From Oscillospiraceae bacterium (lineage in GTDB: Bacteria > Bacillota > Clostridia > Oscillospirales > CAG-272): DNA of 64,000 bases. The stretch covers positions 1 to 64,000 of the forward strand of contig SVTP01000006.1 in NCBI GenBank assembly GCA_015063725.1. The letters run 5' to 3'. The stretch's first letter is position 1, and the number at the start of each line of letters is the position of its first letter. Positions 43,438 through 52,352 of this stretch are shown here, one piece after another. A program made the translations under genes and the position numbers. Under the pieces are notes generated by a model, which was not told the origin of the DNA, made no database searches, and worked only from the letters and a program-made list of their open reading frames with translations.

Positions 43438-46400
43438 ATGAAAATAATGAAAACTTCTATTATGCGCAAAGGGATACTGCTTCTCACTTTCGTTATGATG
43501 CTTGTGCTTCTTGCTGCAGCTTCTGTTTTTGCAGCAGGAGATCCCGATCTTACCATATCGGTTGTTTATGATCCCAATCAGTGTACAGTCTACTTGACAT
43601 ATGACGGACTTGAAACCGGAAGGGAAGTAATGGATCCTGACGGTAAGAGCGTTAATGTCCCCTATGGTAGCAAAGAGCTCAAGCTTATCGTGGAGCCTGT
43701 CATGGGCTATGCTTTGACAAGCATTGAGGATATGGATAATCCCGGTAACTCCCTTAGGGAGCCCTATGACGATTGCTATTATGCAGCAAGCTTTTTGTCA
43801 TCGGTTCGTGCTAAGGTTGAGTGCTCCCCCAAGGTGTTTGATGTCAAGTTTGAAAAAGCCGATGTCACCACCTTGCCCTATAATCCTGTAAGCGGCGACA
43901 AGGGAGAACTGTATGGTTTGAAGTATCACTATATGCAGCAAGACAATCTTACGGTGCTTCCCGAGGTGTATCGCAAAGGTTACACCTTCCAATATTGGCA
44001 AGTCATTTATAGCACCGGCGAGGAAATGGTGCGCATTACAGAGAAAAATGAGGATGGCAAGTATTATCTTTCTCACACGCTGATCAATACCGATATGGTC
44101 CTCAATGGCACCATCTATTTGCATGCAGAATTTACCCCCGATCCGCAAAAGGTTACCCGCTATGACTATGTATGGAAGCAAGATACCGAAACCGGAGCGT
44201 GGGGACAGGACAAACGGTTGGGAACGTATTTGTGGGAAGCGCCTATGGATACGCATGTATCTGCACTTACGCCCATGGGCGAAGAGCTCGCAAATGACGG
44301 CTCCATCAACTACAAGAGTTATCCCGGTTACACGCTGTATATGGATTATCCTTACCAAATATCTCCCATTACACTTGTTTCCGAAAATGATGATAACCCC
44401 AATGAATTTACACGTTACTACACCCCTATCATTTACGCGCTCGATTATCAGCTCGATGGCGGCGTTCTGCCCGAAGGTGCTTGCACGACCTATGTTTATG
44501 ATACGCGCACGCCCATCAGCCAATCCACACGCAGAGGCTATATCTTTGACGGTTGGATCGTTATGGTAGACGGAGAACAGGTTGGCGAAAAAACCGCAAC
44601 AGATTTTGTTCTCGGTATCCTGGATGCCGCAGGCAATGCCCAATACGCAGCAGAGGATGGAAAAATCGTTCTGATTGCACAATGGGTTCCACAGACTTAT
44701 ACAATCACCTATCAGTGGGGGGACGTTCCCGCAGAGCTGATTCCTTCTTTGGATGCATGGAATGCAACGCTTCCCCAAACCTTCCAATTTAACCAAGCTG
44801 ATTTCTTTATTCCCAACCCCTTCCGCGCAGGCTATCAATTTGCCGGTTGGACATTGACCTACACCGATGGCAGTGAAGTTGGCGGAGAAAATGGCTTGAC
44901 TGCAGGTGAGGGCAAGTACTATTTGGATAGTACCGTGCATACTACAGACATTACACTTACGGCTTCTTGGACTGTTGAATCCTACAAGGTAGCTCTCGAC
45001 GGTCAAGGTGCTACAAATGAATTCACAAACGAAATTCCCAGTGTAACGTACGATACCGAATGGAGCCTTCCCGATGGTTTTGTGATTCCCCTTAAGGACG
45101 GTTTCAAGTTTGACGGTTACTGGAGTGCTCTCGAAGGCGGCGTAAAGTATATCAATGCCGACGGCACGATCAATGTAACAAAATGGGATCTCGACGATGT
45201 AGATAATGCAGGCGTGATCACATTCTATGCACGTTGGATTCGCGAGAGCTATAGCGTTACCGTAACTATCAGCGGTCTGCCTGAAGGCATAAATCCCACC
45301 ATAGAGATTCTTGTAGGCAACACCTTTTATCCCAATGGGGTAGAGCTGCCTTTTGAAACAGAATATAAGGTAAAGATCACGATGCCCGACGGCTTCAAGC
45401 TGGTTGCTTGGAACGGAGAGGCGATGGATCCTACCACCATGTTTGAATCCGGCACATTCACCGTTGGTGCAGCAATGCAGGTATGGAGCGCCGAATCACG
45501 TCCGCAAGCCCCCACATACGGTAGCGACGGTGCCGTGACGTCGATTGACAAGAACGATACCCAAATCAAGGTTACAATGAATCCCGATGTGGCACATCTC
45601 TATGAGTTTGCCATCTTGCGCAACAACAATCCCGAAAATTTGACTGCTGAGGATTGGAAGCAGATTGTTGGCGATCAAAACTACTATCTGTTCGAAAACC
45701 TGCAGCCCGGAACCACCTATTATGTATTTGTTCGTTTGCAAGAGAACGGAGAGGTTCCCCCCGGTATTATTTATGTGCATTCCGCTACTGTTACAAATCA
45801 CGAGACATACGTGAACAACATTAAGGAAAACCTTGATAACATGCTCACCGACAACGATGGCGATATTGCCAACGCTGTGATTGGAGAGATCAAGGATGAA
45901 ATCGACAGTCTGGTTGGCAGTGAGAACTTCTTTGAAGAGGTAGAAAAACTGATTGCCTCTGTTGAAGCAAAGCTTGCTCTTGCAAGATTCCAGGATTCCA
46001 AGATCGCCGAGCTCGAAGCATTCCTCGATGATTGCTTCCAATCCGGCTCCTTTAACACCGCCAACAAAGAGCGACTCAGCAATATTTGCGAGGTAGCGGT
46101 TACCAAGATTTCCTCGGCTGGCAAAACCGAGGATGTAGAGGCACTCTTTGATACTGCTATGGCAGAAATGAAGGCGATTCCCGTATCCTATCTCCATGAT
46201 GCCACCGGAACCATTCAGCTCTCCACTCTGTTAGGTCTGGGCCAAAACGGCGGTATCTCCTTGAATTCCATTGAGGATATCAAAGCTTTGCGCCGTGCCG
46301 TCAGTGATGCGATCGCACAGGGCAAGATCACTGCTGATTCCTTTATTACCATTGAAGAAGCCAAGGAACTGATCAGTGCGCTCGATACGGTCAGCGCTTA

Positions 46401-47529
46401 TAACTTCTATCTGACCAACGTACAACCCGCCGAGGGGGATAGCTTTGAGTTCCGTATGCTCATTCCCGAAGCACTCGCAGGTCGCACCGGCTTGCAGGTG
46501 GCTTACTACAACGCTGCTACCGGCACGGTAGAGCTGCTTGAAACCACCGTTGAGGGCAACATGCTGGTATTCCGCGCAAAGCAGGTGGCTGATTTCGTTA
46601 TCATGGCAGATCCCACCGTTGATTTGACCGGTGTTATCATTGCTCTTGGCGTTATCGTACTTTGCCAGCTCATCGCAATCATCCTTGTGCTTGCGGCTCG
46701 CAGCAAGGCAAAGAACGCAATTAAGCATGCAAGCGTAGCACTGCCTATGTTCCTCACAATTTATTTCCAACCCGCTAATAGCGAAATGATCGCGCTTGGT
46801 CTGGGCGCTCTGGCACTGATTTTGCAGATCGTGCTGATGTGGTTGCTCATTTCCTCGGGTATGATCCGCGTCTTCAAGCCCAAAAAGCTTAAGCCTACCC
46901 GTCAAAAGCCCGCTCCCGCTCCTCGTAAGCAAACCTTGCAAAACGAGCCCGCGGCAGTTCCTGCCGAGGATACGCAAGCTCCTATGGGATCGCTTGAAAT
47001 CGAAGAAGAGGATCTCGAAGAGGAGTACGTTGAGACCGAGCAAACGCTTGGTGAGGATGCCTTTGACGAGGGACTTGCCGACGAGCTTGCACACGAGCAG
47101 ACAGAGACCGAAGAGGTTTATGACGACGAGGAATTCATCGAGCATGCCCCCAACCCTTACTATTCACTTGATGATGAGGAGGACGTATATGCGTATAATC
47201 AAGAAGAGACCGAGCGAGTATCGGATGTGGATGCGACAGGTCAAGAGACACAAGAGACGTCGTATGGTGCAGATCCCATTGACGGAGTATTTGGAGAAGC
47301 GTATGTACAAAACGGCTACTCCGGAGATGAAGGAGGAGATCCGTACTATGCGGAGTCGGACGCAGGAGCATACGACTATGCAGATGAAGCGGATGCCGCA
47401 CAATTCGAGTCCGAGATCCTTGAAGGAGAAGAGACAAGCGACGAGGGATCGATTGACCCAACAGCATATATCGTAAACGATAACGAAGAATATTCCGAAG
47501 AGGAAGAAATGTACCGTTACGATGAATAA
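43438..47529 (+). CDS. Secreted InlB-repeat protein with C-terminal membrane helices and acidic tail
   Basis: 1363 aa. Signal peptide at the N-terminus (GILLLTFVMMLVLLAAASVFA). Residues about 110-620 contain four or five InlB B-repeat-like (Flg_new) modules with the pattern GY-x-F-x-GW (RRGYIFDGWIV; RAGYQFAGWTL). A fibronectin-like stretch (YEFAILRNNN, TTYYVFVRL) and a helical region (about 780-900) follow. Three hydrophobic helices lie at about 1063-1088, 1098-1112 and 1115-1143, with KPKKLKPTRQK after them, so the 200-residue acidic tail should be cytoplasmic. Start ATG 43438 follows GAGAGGAGG. Second gene of the operon; no sortase motif. Confidence 0.82.
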   Translation: MKIMKTSIMRKGILLLTFVMMLVLLAAASVFAAGDPDLTISVVYDPNQCTVYLTYDGLETGREVMDPDGKSVNVPYGSKELKLIVEPVMGYALTSIEDMDNPGNSLREPYDDCYYAASFLSSVRAKVECSPKVFDVKFEKADVTTLPYNPVSGDKGELYGLKYHYMQQDNLTVLPEVYRKGYTFQYWQVIYSTGEEMVRITEKNEDGKYYLSHTLINTDMVLNGTIYLHAEFTPDPQKVTRYDYVWKQDTETGAWGQDKRLGTYLWEAPMDTHVSALTPMGEELANDGSINYKSYPGYTLYMDYPYQISPITLVSENDDNPNEFTRYYTPIIYALDYQLDGGVLPEGACTTYVYDTRTPISQSTRRGYIFDGWIVMVDGEQVGEKTATDFVLGILDAAGNAQYAAEDGKIVLIAQWVPQTYTITYQWGDVPAELIPSLDAWNATLPQTFQFNQADFFIPNPFRAGYQFAGWTLTYTDGSEVGGENGLTAGEGKYYLDSTVHTTDITLTASWTVESYKVALDGQGATNEFTNEIPSVTYDTEWSLPDGFVIPLKDGFKFDGYWSALEGGVKYINADGTINVTKWDLDDVDNAGVITFYARWIRESYSVTVTISGLPEGINPTIEILVGNTFYPNGVELPFETEYKVKITMPDGFKLVAWNGEAMDPTTMFESGTFTVGAAMQVWSAESRPQAPTYGSDGAVTSIDKNDTQIKVTMNPDVAHLYEFAILRNNNPENLTAEDWKQIVGDQNYYLFENLQPGTTYYVFVRLQENGEVPPGIIYVHSATVTNHETYVNNIKENLDNMLTDNDGDIANAVIGEIKDEIDSLVGSENFFEEVEKLIASVEAKLALARFQDSKIAELEAFLDDCFQSGSFNTANKERLSNICEVAVTKISSAGKTEDVEALFDTAMAEMKAIPVSYLHDATGTIQLSTLLGLGQNGGISLNSIEDIKALRRAVSDAIAQGKITADSFITIEEAKELISALDTVSAYNFYLTNVQPAEGDSFEFRMLIPEALAGRTGLQVAYYNAATGTVELLETTVEGNMLVFRAKQVADFVIMADPTVDLTGVIIALGVIVLCQLIAIILVLAARSKAKNAIKHASVALPMFLTIYFQPANSEMIALGLGALALILQIVLMWLLISSGMIRVFKPKKLKPTRQKPAPAPRKQTLQNEPAAVPAEDTQAPMGSLEIEEEDLEEEYVETEQTLGEDAFDEGLADELAHEQTETEEVYDDEEFIEHAPNPYYSLDDEEDVYAYNQEETERVSDVDATGQETQETSYGADPIDGVFGEAYVQNGYSGDEGGDPYYAESDAGAYDYADEADAAQFESEILEGEETSDEGSIDPTAYIVNDNEEYSEEEEMYRYDE

Positions 47530-47535
47530 ACACTT

Positions 47536-47563
47536 GGCGGTCTGCTTTTGCAGACCGCCTTTT
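47536..47563 (+). terminator. Terminator of the uL15-domain/InlB operon
   Basis: 10-bp perfect stem (47536-47545 with 47550-47559), TTTT tail. Confidence 0.88.
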
Positions 47564-47576
47564 GTTTGGCAACGGG

Positions 47577-47605
47577 TTGACATTTCGAAAAAAATAGGGT
47601 ATAAT
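47577..47605 (+). promoter_or_regulatory. Promoter of the short solute-binding protein gene
   Basis: TTGACA (47577-47582), 17 bp, TATAAT (47600-47605). Confidence 0.85.
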
Positions 47606-47667
47606 GAAACCACGGGTGAAAGATCCACCCAAATGCCGACGGGCTAAAACGCGAAAGTGAGAGGATT

Positions 47668-48843
47668 ATGAAAAACACAAAAAGAATCGCAATGCTGACG
47701 TCTTTGGTTATGCTTCTGAGTACATTGCTGCTCACCGCGTGTAACAAAGAGGGGGACCCTTCCAAGGGCGAACACACACATACTTGGGGCAACTGGGTAA
47801 CCGTCAAGCCCGTTACCAAAACCGAGGACGGTCTGCTGGAAAGGACTTGTTCTTCCTGCGGCGAAAAAGAGAGCTTTGTCCTCAAAAGCAGTGACGTTTA
47901 TCAAGGCACGGGCTACTACACCGTGGGCAACGTTCCCGACTGTTGGAATCCCATCACTTGCACCGGAGAGGATGCCAAGCATCTCCTGAAATATCTCTCC
48001 ACGCCGCTCTTTGTGTATGAATATAGGGACTACGTTGAGAAAAAAGAATATACCGAGGAAGGCCTTATTGATGAGCGTCAGCTTGTGTTCAGCGAAGAAT
48101 GTCCCTATGAGTTTTCCGATTATTATGTTGATTACTTTGCCGCCGCTCACCTGGAAGATGTCACCGCGCAGTTTGTTGGTGACCCCAAATGGGGTTATAC
48201 CGAGGGGCAAATCGGCTACGCCTGGAAGATCACCCTGCGTGATGATATGAAGTGGGCAGACGGGCATCCTATTAGAGCCGAAGATTTTATTTACTCGATG
48301 ATGCAGGTGCTTGATCCTCGTTCCCAAAGTCCACTTGCAGAGTTCTATTACGATACCCTTGGAATCAAAAATGCACGCGCCTACCATATGCAAGATCCCG
48401 AGCAGTTCCATCACGGTCTAATAGGATCAAAACCCGCGCCCGCTGTTACCAGAGAGGACGTTGGTATATTTGTGGCGGAGAGCGATCTTGAATTTGTTAT
48501 TTGCTTGGATAAGTCACATCAATTTTTAAAGGAATACGGCACCCTTGCACCCGCAGCCGTTGAATATCTGGCATATTTCCCATTGGTGTATATGCGTTTT
48601 TACGAAGCAACTACAGGGGAATCTCCAAACGACAGCCCGCTTTTTACTTCCATTTATAACACCTATTTGGAAAGTGGTATAAGCTGGGGACCTTATAAGC
48701 TTGTTGACTACAAAGCCGGCAGTTATTACAAGCTCGAGGTCAATGCAAATTGGTACGGTTGGGGAGCCGACGGGACGTATGCGAACCGCTATAGCTTTAC
48801 CTCTATTCATCGCATGAGCACAACGACGTCCGGCAAAGAATGA
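47668..48843 (+). CDS. Solute-binding lipoprotein (SBP family 5), N-terminal half only
   Basis: 391 aa. Lipoprotein signal with Cys25 (LLLTAC). Next comes a His/Trp and CxxC segment (HTHTWGNW, TCSSCGEKE) common in clostridial surface proteins. The N-terminal lobe of a family 5 (peptide/nickel-type) solute-binding protein follows (WKITLRDDMKWADGHPIRAEDFIYSM). It ends after SWGPYKLVDYKAGS and NWYGWGADGT, the point where its neighbour at 49023 continues for some 470 more residues. Binding without the second half is doubtful, yet it keeps its own promoter, ribosome-binding site and terminator. It may be a decaying paralogue or a short variant with a new role. Confidence 0.75.
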   Translation: MKNTKRIAMLTSLVMLLSTLLLTACNKEGDPSKGEHTHTWGNWVTVKPVTKTEDGLLERTCSSCGEKESFVLKSSDVYQGTGYYTVGNVPDCWNPITCTGEDAKHLLKYLSTPLFVYEYRDYVEKKEYTEEGLIDERQLVFSEECPYEFSDYYVDYFAAAHLEDVTAQFVGDPKWGYTEGQIGYAWKITLRDDMKWADGHPIRAEDFIYSMMQVLDPRSQSPLAEFYYDTLGIKNARAYHMQDPEQFHHGLIGSKPAPAVTREDVGIFVAESDLEFVICLDKSHQFLKEYGTLAPAAVEYLAYFPLVYMRFYEATTGESPNDSPLFTSIYNTYLESGISWGPYKLVDYKAGSYYKLEVNANWYGWGADGTYANRYSFTSIHRMSTTTSGKE

Positions 48844-48888
48844 AAAAATTGAACAAACAAAAATCAATCCTTGCAATTCACCCAATCC

Positions 48889-48922
48889 AAAAGCGCACCT
48901 GCCACGGCAGGTGCGCTTTTTA
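48889..48922 (+). terminator. Terminator of the short solute-binding protein gene
   Basis: About 14-bp stem (AAAAGCGCACCTGC with GCAGGTGCGCTTTT), T-run. Confidence 0.9.
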
Positions 48923-48936
48923 TCATCATAAAAAGG

Positions 48937-48965
48937 TTGCAATTTGTGGTAAAGTGTGCTATAAT
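48937..48965 (+). promoter_or_regulatory. Promoter of the long solute-binding protein gene
   Basis: TTGCAA (48937-48942), 17 bp, TATAAT (48960-48965) with GTGTGC before the -10. Confidence 0.8.
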
Positions 48966-49022
48966 GAAGGCGACATCTCATTTGCGGTGCCAAAACATAT
49001 GTTTTAGAAAAGGAGACATCTT

Positions 49023-52000
49023 ATGAAACTGAACAAAAGATTGGCTTTTGCGATGCTGTGCATTCTGTTAGCATCTACGCTTCTTCTTTCAAGCTGTAAC
49101 TTTGCCGGTATCGAAATTTCAATTTCTACAAAAGGTACTACCGCAGAGGACACAGCTCCAACAACGACCACTCCGCAAGAAAACACTCCCCCTGATGACG
49201 ACTTGTATCTGTTAGAGATGCAAACCGTTTTTGAAATGGCAAAGGAAGCCGGTTACACCGGTACGCTCGAGGAGCTGATTGCTATGTTCCGCGGTGAACC
49301 CGGTCCTGCGGGCAAGGACGGCGTTACTCCTCACATTGGTGCCAACGGCAACTGGTGGGTTGCCAACACTGACCTTGGCGTCCCGGCGCAAGGTGCTCAA
49401 GGCCCTCAAGGTCCTCAGGGTGAGCCCGGTCGCGGCATTGCCAAGATGGAGCTGGTCAACGGCGAGCTTATCGTTTATTACACCGACGGAACGGTTGAAA
49501 ATCTCGGTCCCGTTATCAGCGAAAATCCCGATAATCCCGACATTCCCGATATTCCCGACGTTCCCGATATTCCCGATACGCCCGATAATCCTTCGGGCAA
49601 CAAAAAGGCAGAGTACAACACCACTACCAGTGTTATGCCTTCTAACTGGAATGAACTGACCTACAAAGACAACAACGACACCCAAATCCTGAGCTATATC
49701 GGCTCTTCTTTCTTCGACTACGACTATAAGTTCGAAGGTGATAAGAAGTATAATGCAGACGGGTCTATTAATGTAAATGCCATTATTCCCGATGCATATA
49801 CTGCCTATTATTCCGCGGCCACCAAGCTTGAGGACGTAACCGCTTTGGTAGATGCAAAATGGGGTTATACGGCATCCCAAAAGGCAGAGGGCGGCTATGC
49901 TTGGAAGATCACTCTGCGTGACGATTTGATGTGGGACGATGGTACACCCATTACTGCTGCAGATTTCGTTTATTCGATGCAAGCTCAGTTGGATCCTGCA
50001 TTCATGAACTTCCGTGGTTACACCTACTACGATACCCTCATGATCAAGAACGCCCGTGGCTACTTCTTCCAGAATCAGGAAGGTACATATGAGAGTGTTG
50101 CAAGCTTGGGTTATGCTAGCAACCAAGAGGCTCTTGATGCAGGTGAAGTCCTTTATCTAAATCTTGAAAATCTTGATAACGAGCTTTTAGGGTGGGGCAT
50201 CACAACTGCAGGTCTCGTTGATGAAGACGGCAATGCTCTACCGCAATATCTCGCTTACAATGATGCAAGAGTATTTAACACTCCTGACGGTTGGAAAACC
50301 GGTAGCGAAAATTGGCTCTTCAAGGCAAGTGATATCTGGCAACACATTGCTCCCGGCGGCGGTTACGCTGAGTATTGCGAGCCCGGCGGAGGCTATAACT
50401 GGGTAGCTATCTACAGACCCAACACGGTTCGTAACGTTGCATGGGAAGACGTTGGTATCTATGCTGAAGGCAATGCCATCGTTATTTGCTTTGATAAGGC
50501 ATACGCCTTCCTCAAAGAGGACGGCTCGCTCTCTTGGCAAGCGCCTTATTACATGGCAAGCCTTCCGCTTGTGCACCAAGCAAAGTACGAGGCTAACAAG
50601 CACGAGCCTGTAGCAGGTTCAACTCTTTGGACCACCACCTACAACACCAACCTCAAGTCTACTGCAAGCTGGGGTCCCTACAAACTCGTTCGTTATGAAA
50701 AGGGCAGTGATTACAGACTTGAGCTTAACCCCAACTGGTATGGTTGGAACATGGAAGAATATAAGAACCAGTACAACATCACCGCCATCAACTGCATGAA
50801 GATCGAAGAGGCTGCTACCCAATGGATGGGCTTTCTTGCAGGTCAATTCGATGATTCCGCATTCGATACCTTCAACATCGACGACTATCTGCATTCCAAG
50901 TACGTTACTTACGTTCCCGGCACAGGTACATTCGGTATGCAGCTTTTCAGCGATCTTGCCGTTTTGAAGGCGAGCGGTAATAATAATGGAATTCTCGCAA
51001 TCCAACAGTTCAGACAGGCATTCAACCTATCTATTAACAGAGTAGAGATCGTTGAAAAAATCTGGCCCGGCACGTCAACGCCTTGCCTTGGTCTGTTGAA
51101 CTCCATGTACTACTACGATATCGAAAACGCTCCTCTGCTTCCCGATGGCGGTTCTTATCGCAATGCCGTTCAAGCAAAAGAAACTCTCCTCCGCGCTTAC
51201 GGCTTCGTGCAAGCGGGAGACGGTACTTGGTCCGACGGCACCTTGACCGGTCTGACCACCGATGAGGCTTACGAAACGCTCACCGGTTACAATCCCACTC
51301 GTGCTAAAGAGAAGCTGAAGGAAGCAATCAACATTCTGTTTGCAAATCCCGAATACTATGGCTACGATTCCAGCCAGAAGATCACCCTCGTTTATGGTTC
51401 TTCCGTCGACACCGCAAAGCAGAGAGAAAGAGCTAATTATCTGCAAGACATTCTGGACGAGCTGACCAAGGGTACTGCGCTCGATGGTCAAATCATTATT
51501 GAATTCGATGCATCCGCAGGCTCCGGTTGGGCAGATGCATTCCGCACTGGCGAAACCCAAATCGGTTTCGGTTACGGTTTCTCCGGTAATGCTTTCAATC
51601 CTTTTGATATCATTGGCGCATTTGTAAATCCTACTGATGATCTCAACTATCATCAATATTGGGATACATCTAAGATCGATATGACTTTGACCATGCCCGC
51701 AGGCAACTACGAGTGCGCAGGTCGAACCATTACCATGAATCTCCAAAACTGGTATTATTGCCTCAACGGTGTTGCTAAAGAGTACAATCAAAAGTACACC
51801 TACAACTGGGGGGACGGTTATGCGCCTTCCGATGTAAGGCTGATGATCCTCTGTGCACTTGAGGAGGTCGTTTTGAAGGAAAGCCGTTCCATTATGCTAA
51901 TCGGTGACTACACCGGTTCCTTCCTTGGTGCTAAATTCTCCAACCTTACCGAGGAGTATAACACCTTTATGGGTCACGGTGGCATCAGATACATGGTTGT

Positions 52001-52082
52001 CAATTATACCGACGAAGAGTGGGCAGAGTTTACTGAAGCACACAACAACGACCTCTCAAAAGAATACCAAAAAACAGAATAA
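49023..52082 (+). CDS. Solute-binding lipoprotein (SBP family 5) with collagen-like N-terminal segment
   Basis: 1019 aa, nearly twice the usual OppA length. Lipoprotein Cys25 (LLLSSC) is followed by a spacer, a collagen-like and GKDG-type segment at about residues 90-140 (GEPGPAGKDGVTPHIGANG; GPQGPQGEPGRG), a Pro/Asp linker (IPDIPDVPDIPDTPDNP), and then the solute-binding domain (WKITLRDDLMWDDGTPITA; SWGPYKLVRYEKGSDY). It is anchored outside the membrane and should present a ligand to an ABC importer, but no permease or ATPase gene lies nearby. Start ATG 49023 follows AAAAGGAG. Ligand unknown; peptides are typical. Confidence 0.85.
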   Translation: MKLNKRLAFAMLCILLASTLLLSSCNFAGIEISISTKGTTAEDTAPTTTTPQENTPPDDDLYLLEMQTVFEMAKEAGYTGTLEELIAMFRGEPGPAGKDGVTPHIGANGNWWVANTDLGVPAQGAQGPQGPQGEPGRGIAKMELVNGELIVYYTDGTVENLGPVISENPDNPDIPDIPDVPDIPDTPDNPSGNKKAEYNTTTSVMPSNWNELTYKDNNDTQILSYIGSSFFDYDYKFEGDKKYNADGSINVNAIIPDAYTAYYSAATKLEDVTALVDAKWGYTASQKAEGGYAWKITLRDDLMWDDGTPITAADFVYSMQAQLDPAFMNFRGYTYYDTLMIKNARGYFFQNQEGTYESVASLGYASNQEALDAGEVLYLNLENLDNELLGWGITTAGLVDEDGNALPQYLAYNDARVFNTPDGWKTGSENWLFKASDIWQHIAPGGGYAEYCEPGGGYNWVAIYRPNTVRNVAWEDVGIYAEGNAIVICFDKAYAFLKEDGSLSWQAPYYMASLPLVHQAKYEANKHEPVAGSTLWTTTYNTNLKSTASWGPYKLVRYEKGSDYRLELNPNWYGWNMEEYKNQYNITAINCMKIEEAATQWMGFLAGQFDDSAFDTFNIDDYLHSKYVTYVPGTGTFGMQLFSDLAVLKASGNNNGILAIQQFRQAFNLSINRVEIVEKIWPGTSTPCLGLLNSMYYYDIENAPLLPDGGSYRNAVQAKETLLRAYGFVQAGDGTWSDGTLTGLTTDEAYETLTGYNPTRAKEKLKEAINILFANPEYYGYDSSQKITLVYGSSVDTAKQRERANYLQDILDELTKGTALDGQIIIEFDASAGSGWADAFRTGETQIGFGYGFSGNAFNPFDIIGAFVNPTDDLNYHQYWDTSKIDMTLTMPAGNYECAGRTITMNLQNWYYCLNGVAKEYNQKYTYNWGDGYAPSDVRLMILCALEEVVLKESRSIMLIGDYTGSFLGAKFSNLTEEYNTFMGHGGIRYMVVNYTDEEWAEFTEAHNNDLSKEYQKTE

Positions 52083-52098
52083 AATTTATTGAAACAAA

Positions 52099-52135
52099 CA
52101 AGAGAGCCGCTTCCATTGGGAGCGGCTCTCTCTTG
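52099..52135 (+). terminator. Terminator of the long solute-binding protein gene
   Basis: 11-bp stem (52101-52111 with 52121-52131), then CTTG. The 270-base gap up to 52353 otherwise holds only the next promoter. Confidence 0.8.
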
Positions 52136-52279
52136 CTACACAACCAAATATGCGCCACACCGCGAGCAAGCTTGCACCAGCAATCCTAAGGGGGGCGGCA
52201 TAACACATCAAAACAGAGCGGTTTTCACGCTTTTTTGCCACAAATATTCCTTACTTTTCTTTTTATTTCCAAATTCCCA

Positions 52280-52308
52280 TTTACAAACCTAAAATTTTGT
52301 GGTATACT
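52280..52308 (+). promoter_or_regulatory. Promoter of the MFS/GDPD operon
   Basis: TTTACA (52280-52285), 17 bp, TATACT (52303-52308) with an extended -10 TGTGG. Confidence 0.8.
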
Positions 52309-52352
52309 GAAAGAGCATATCTATGCAATTATTTTTTTGAGAGGAAATCACT

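Noticed and set aside
40593..43556. A 987-codon antisense open frame opposite the acidic repeat protein
   Set aside because: GAA/GAG/TAC-rich repeats leave few stops on the other strand; the product is a Phe/Leu/Val low-complexity chain without features.
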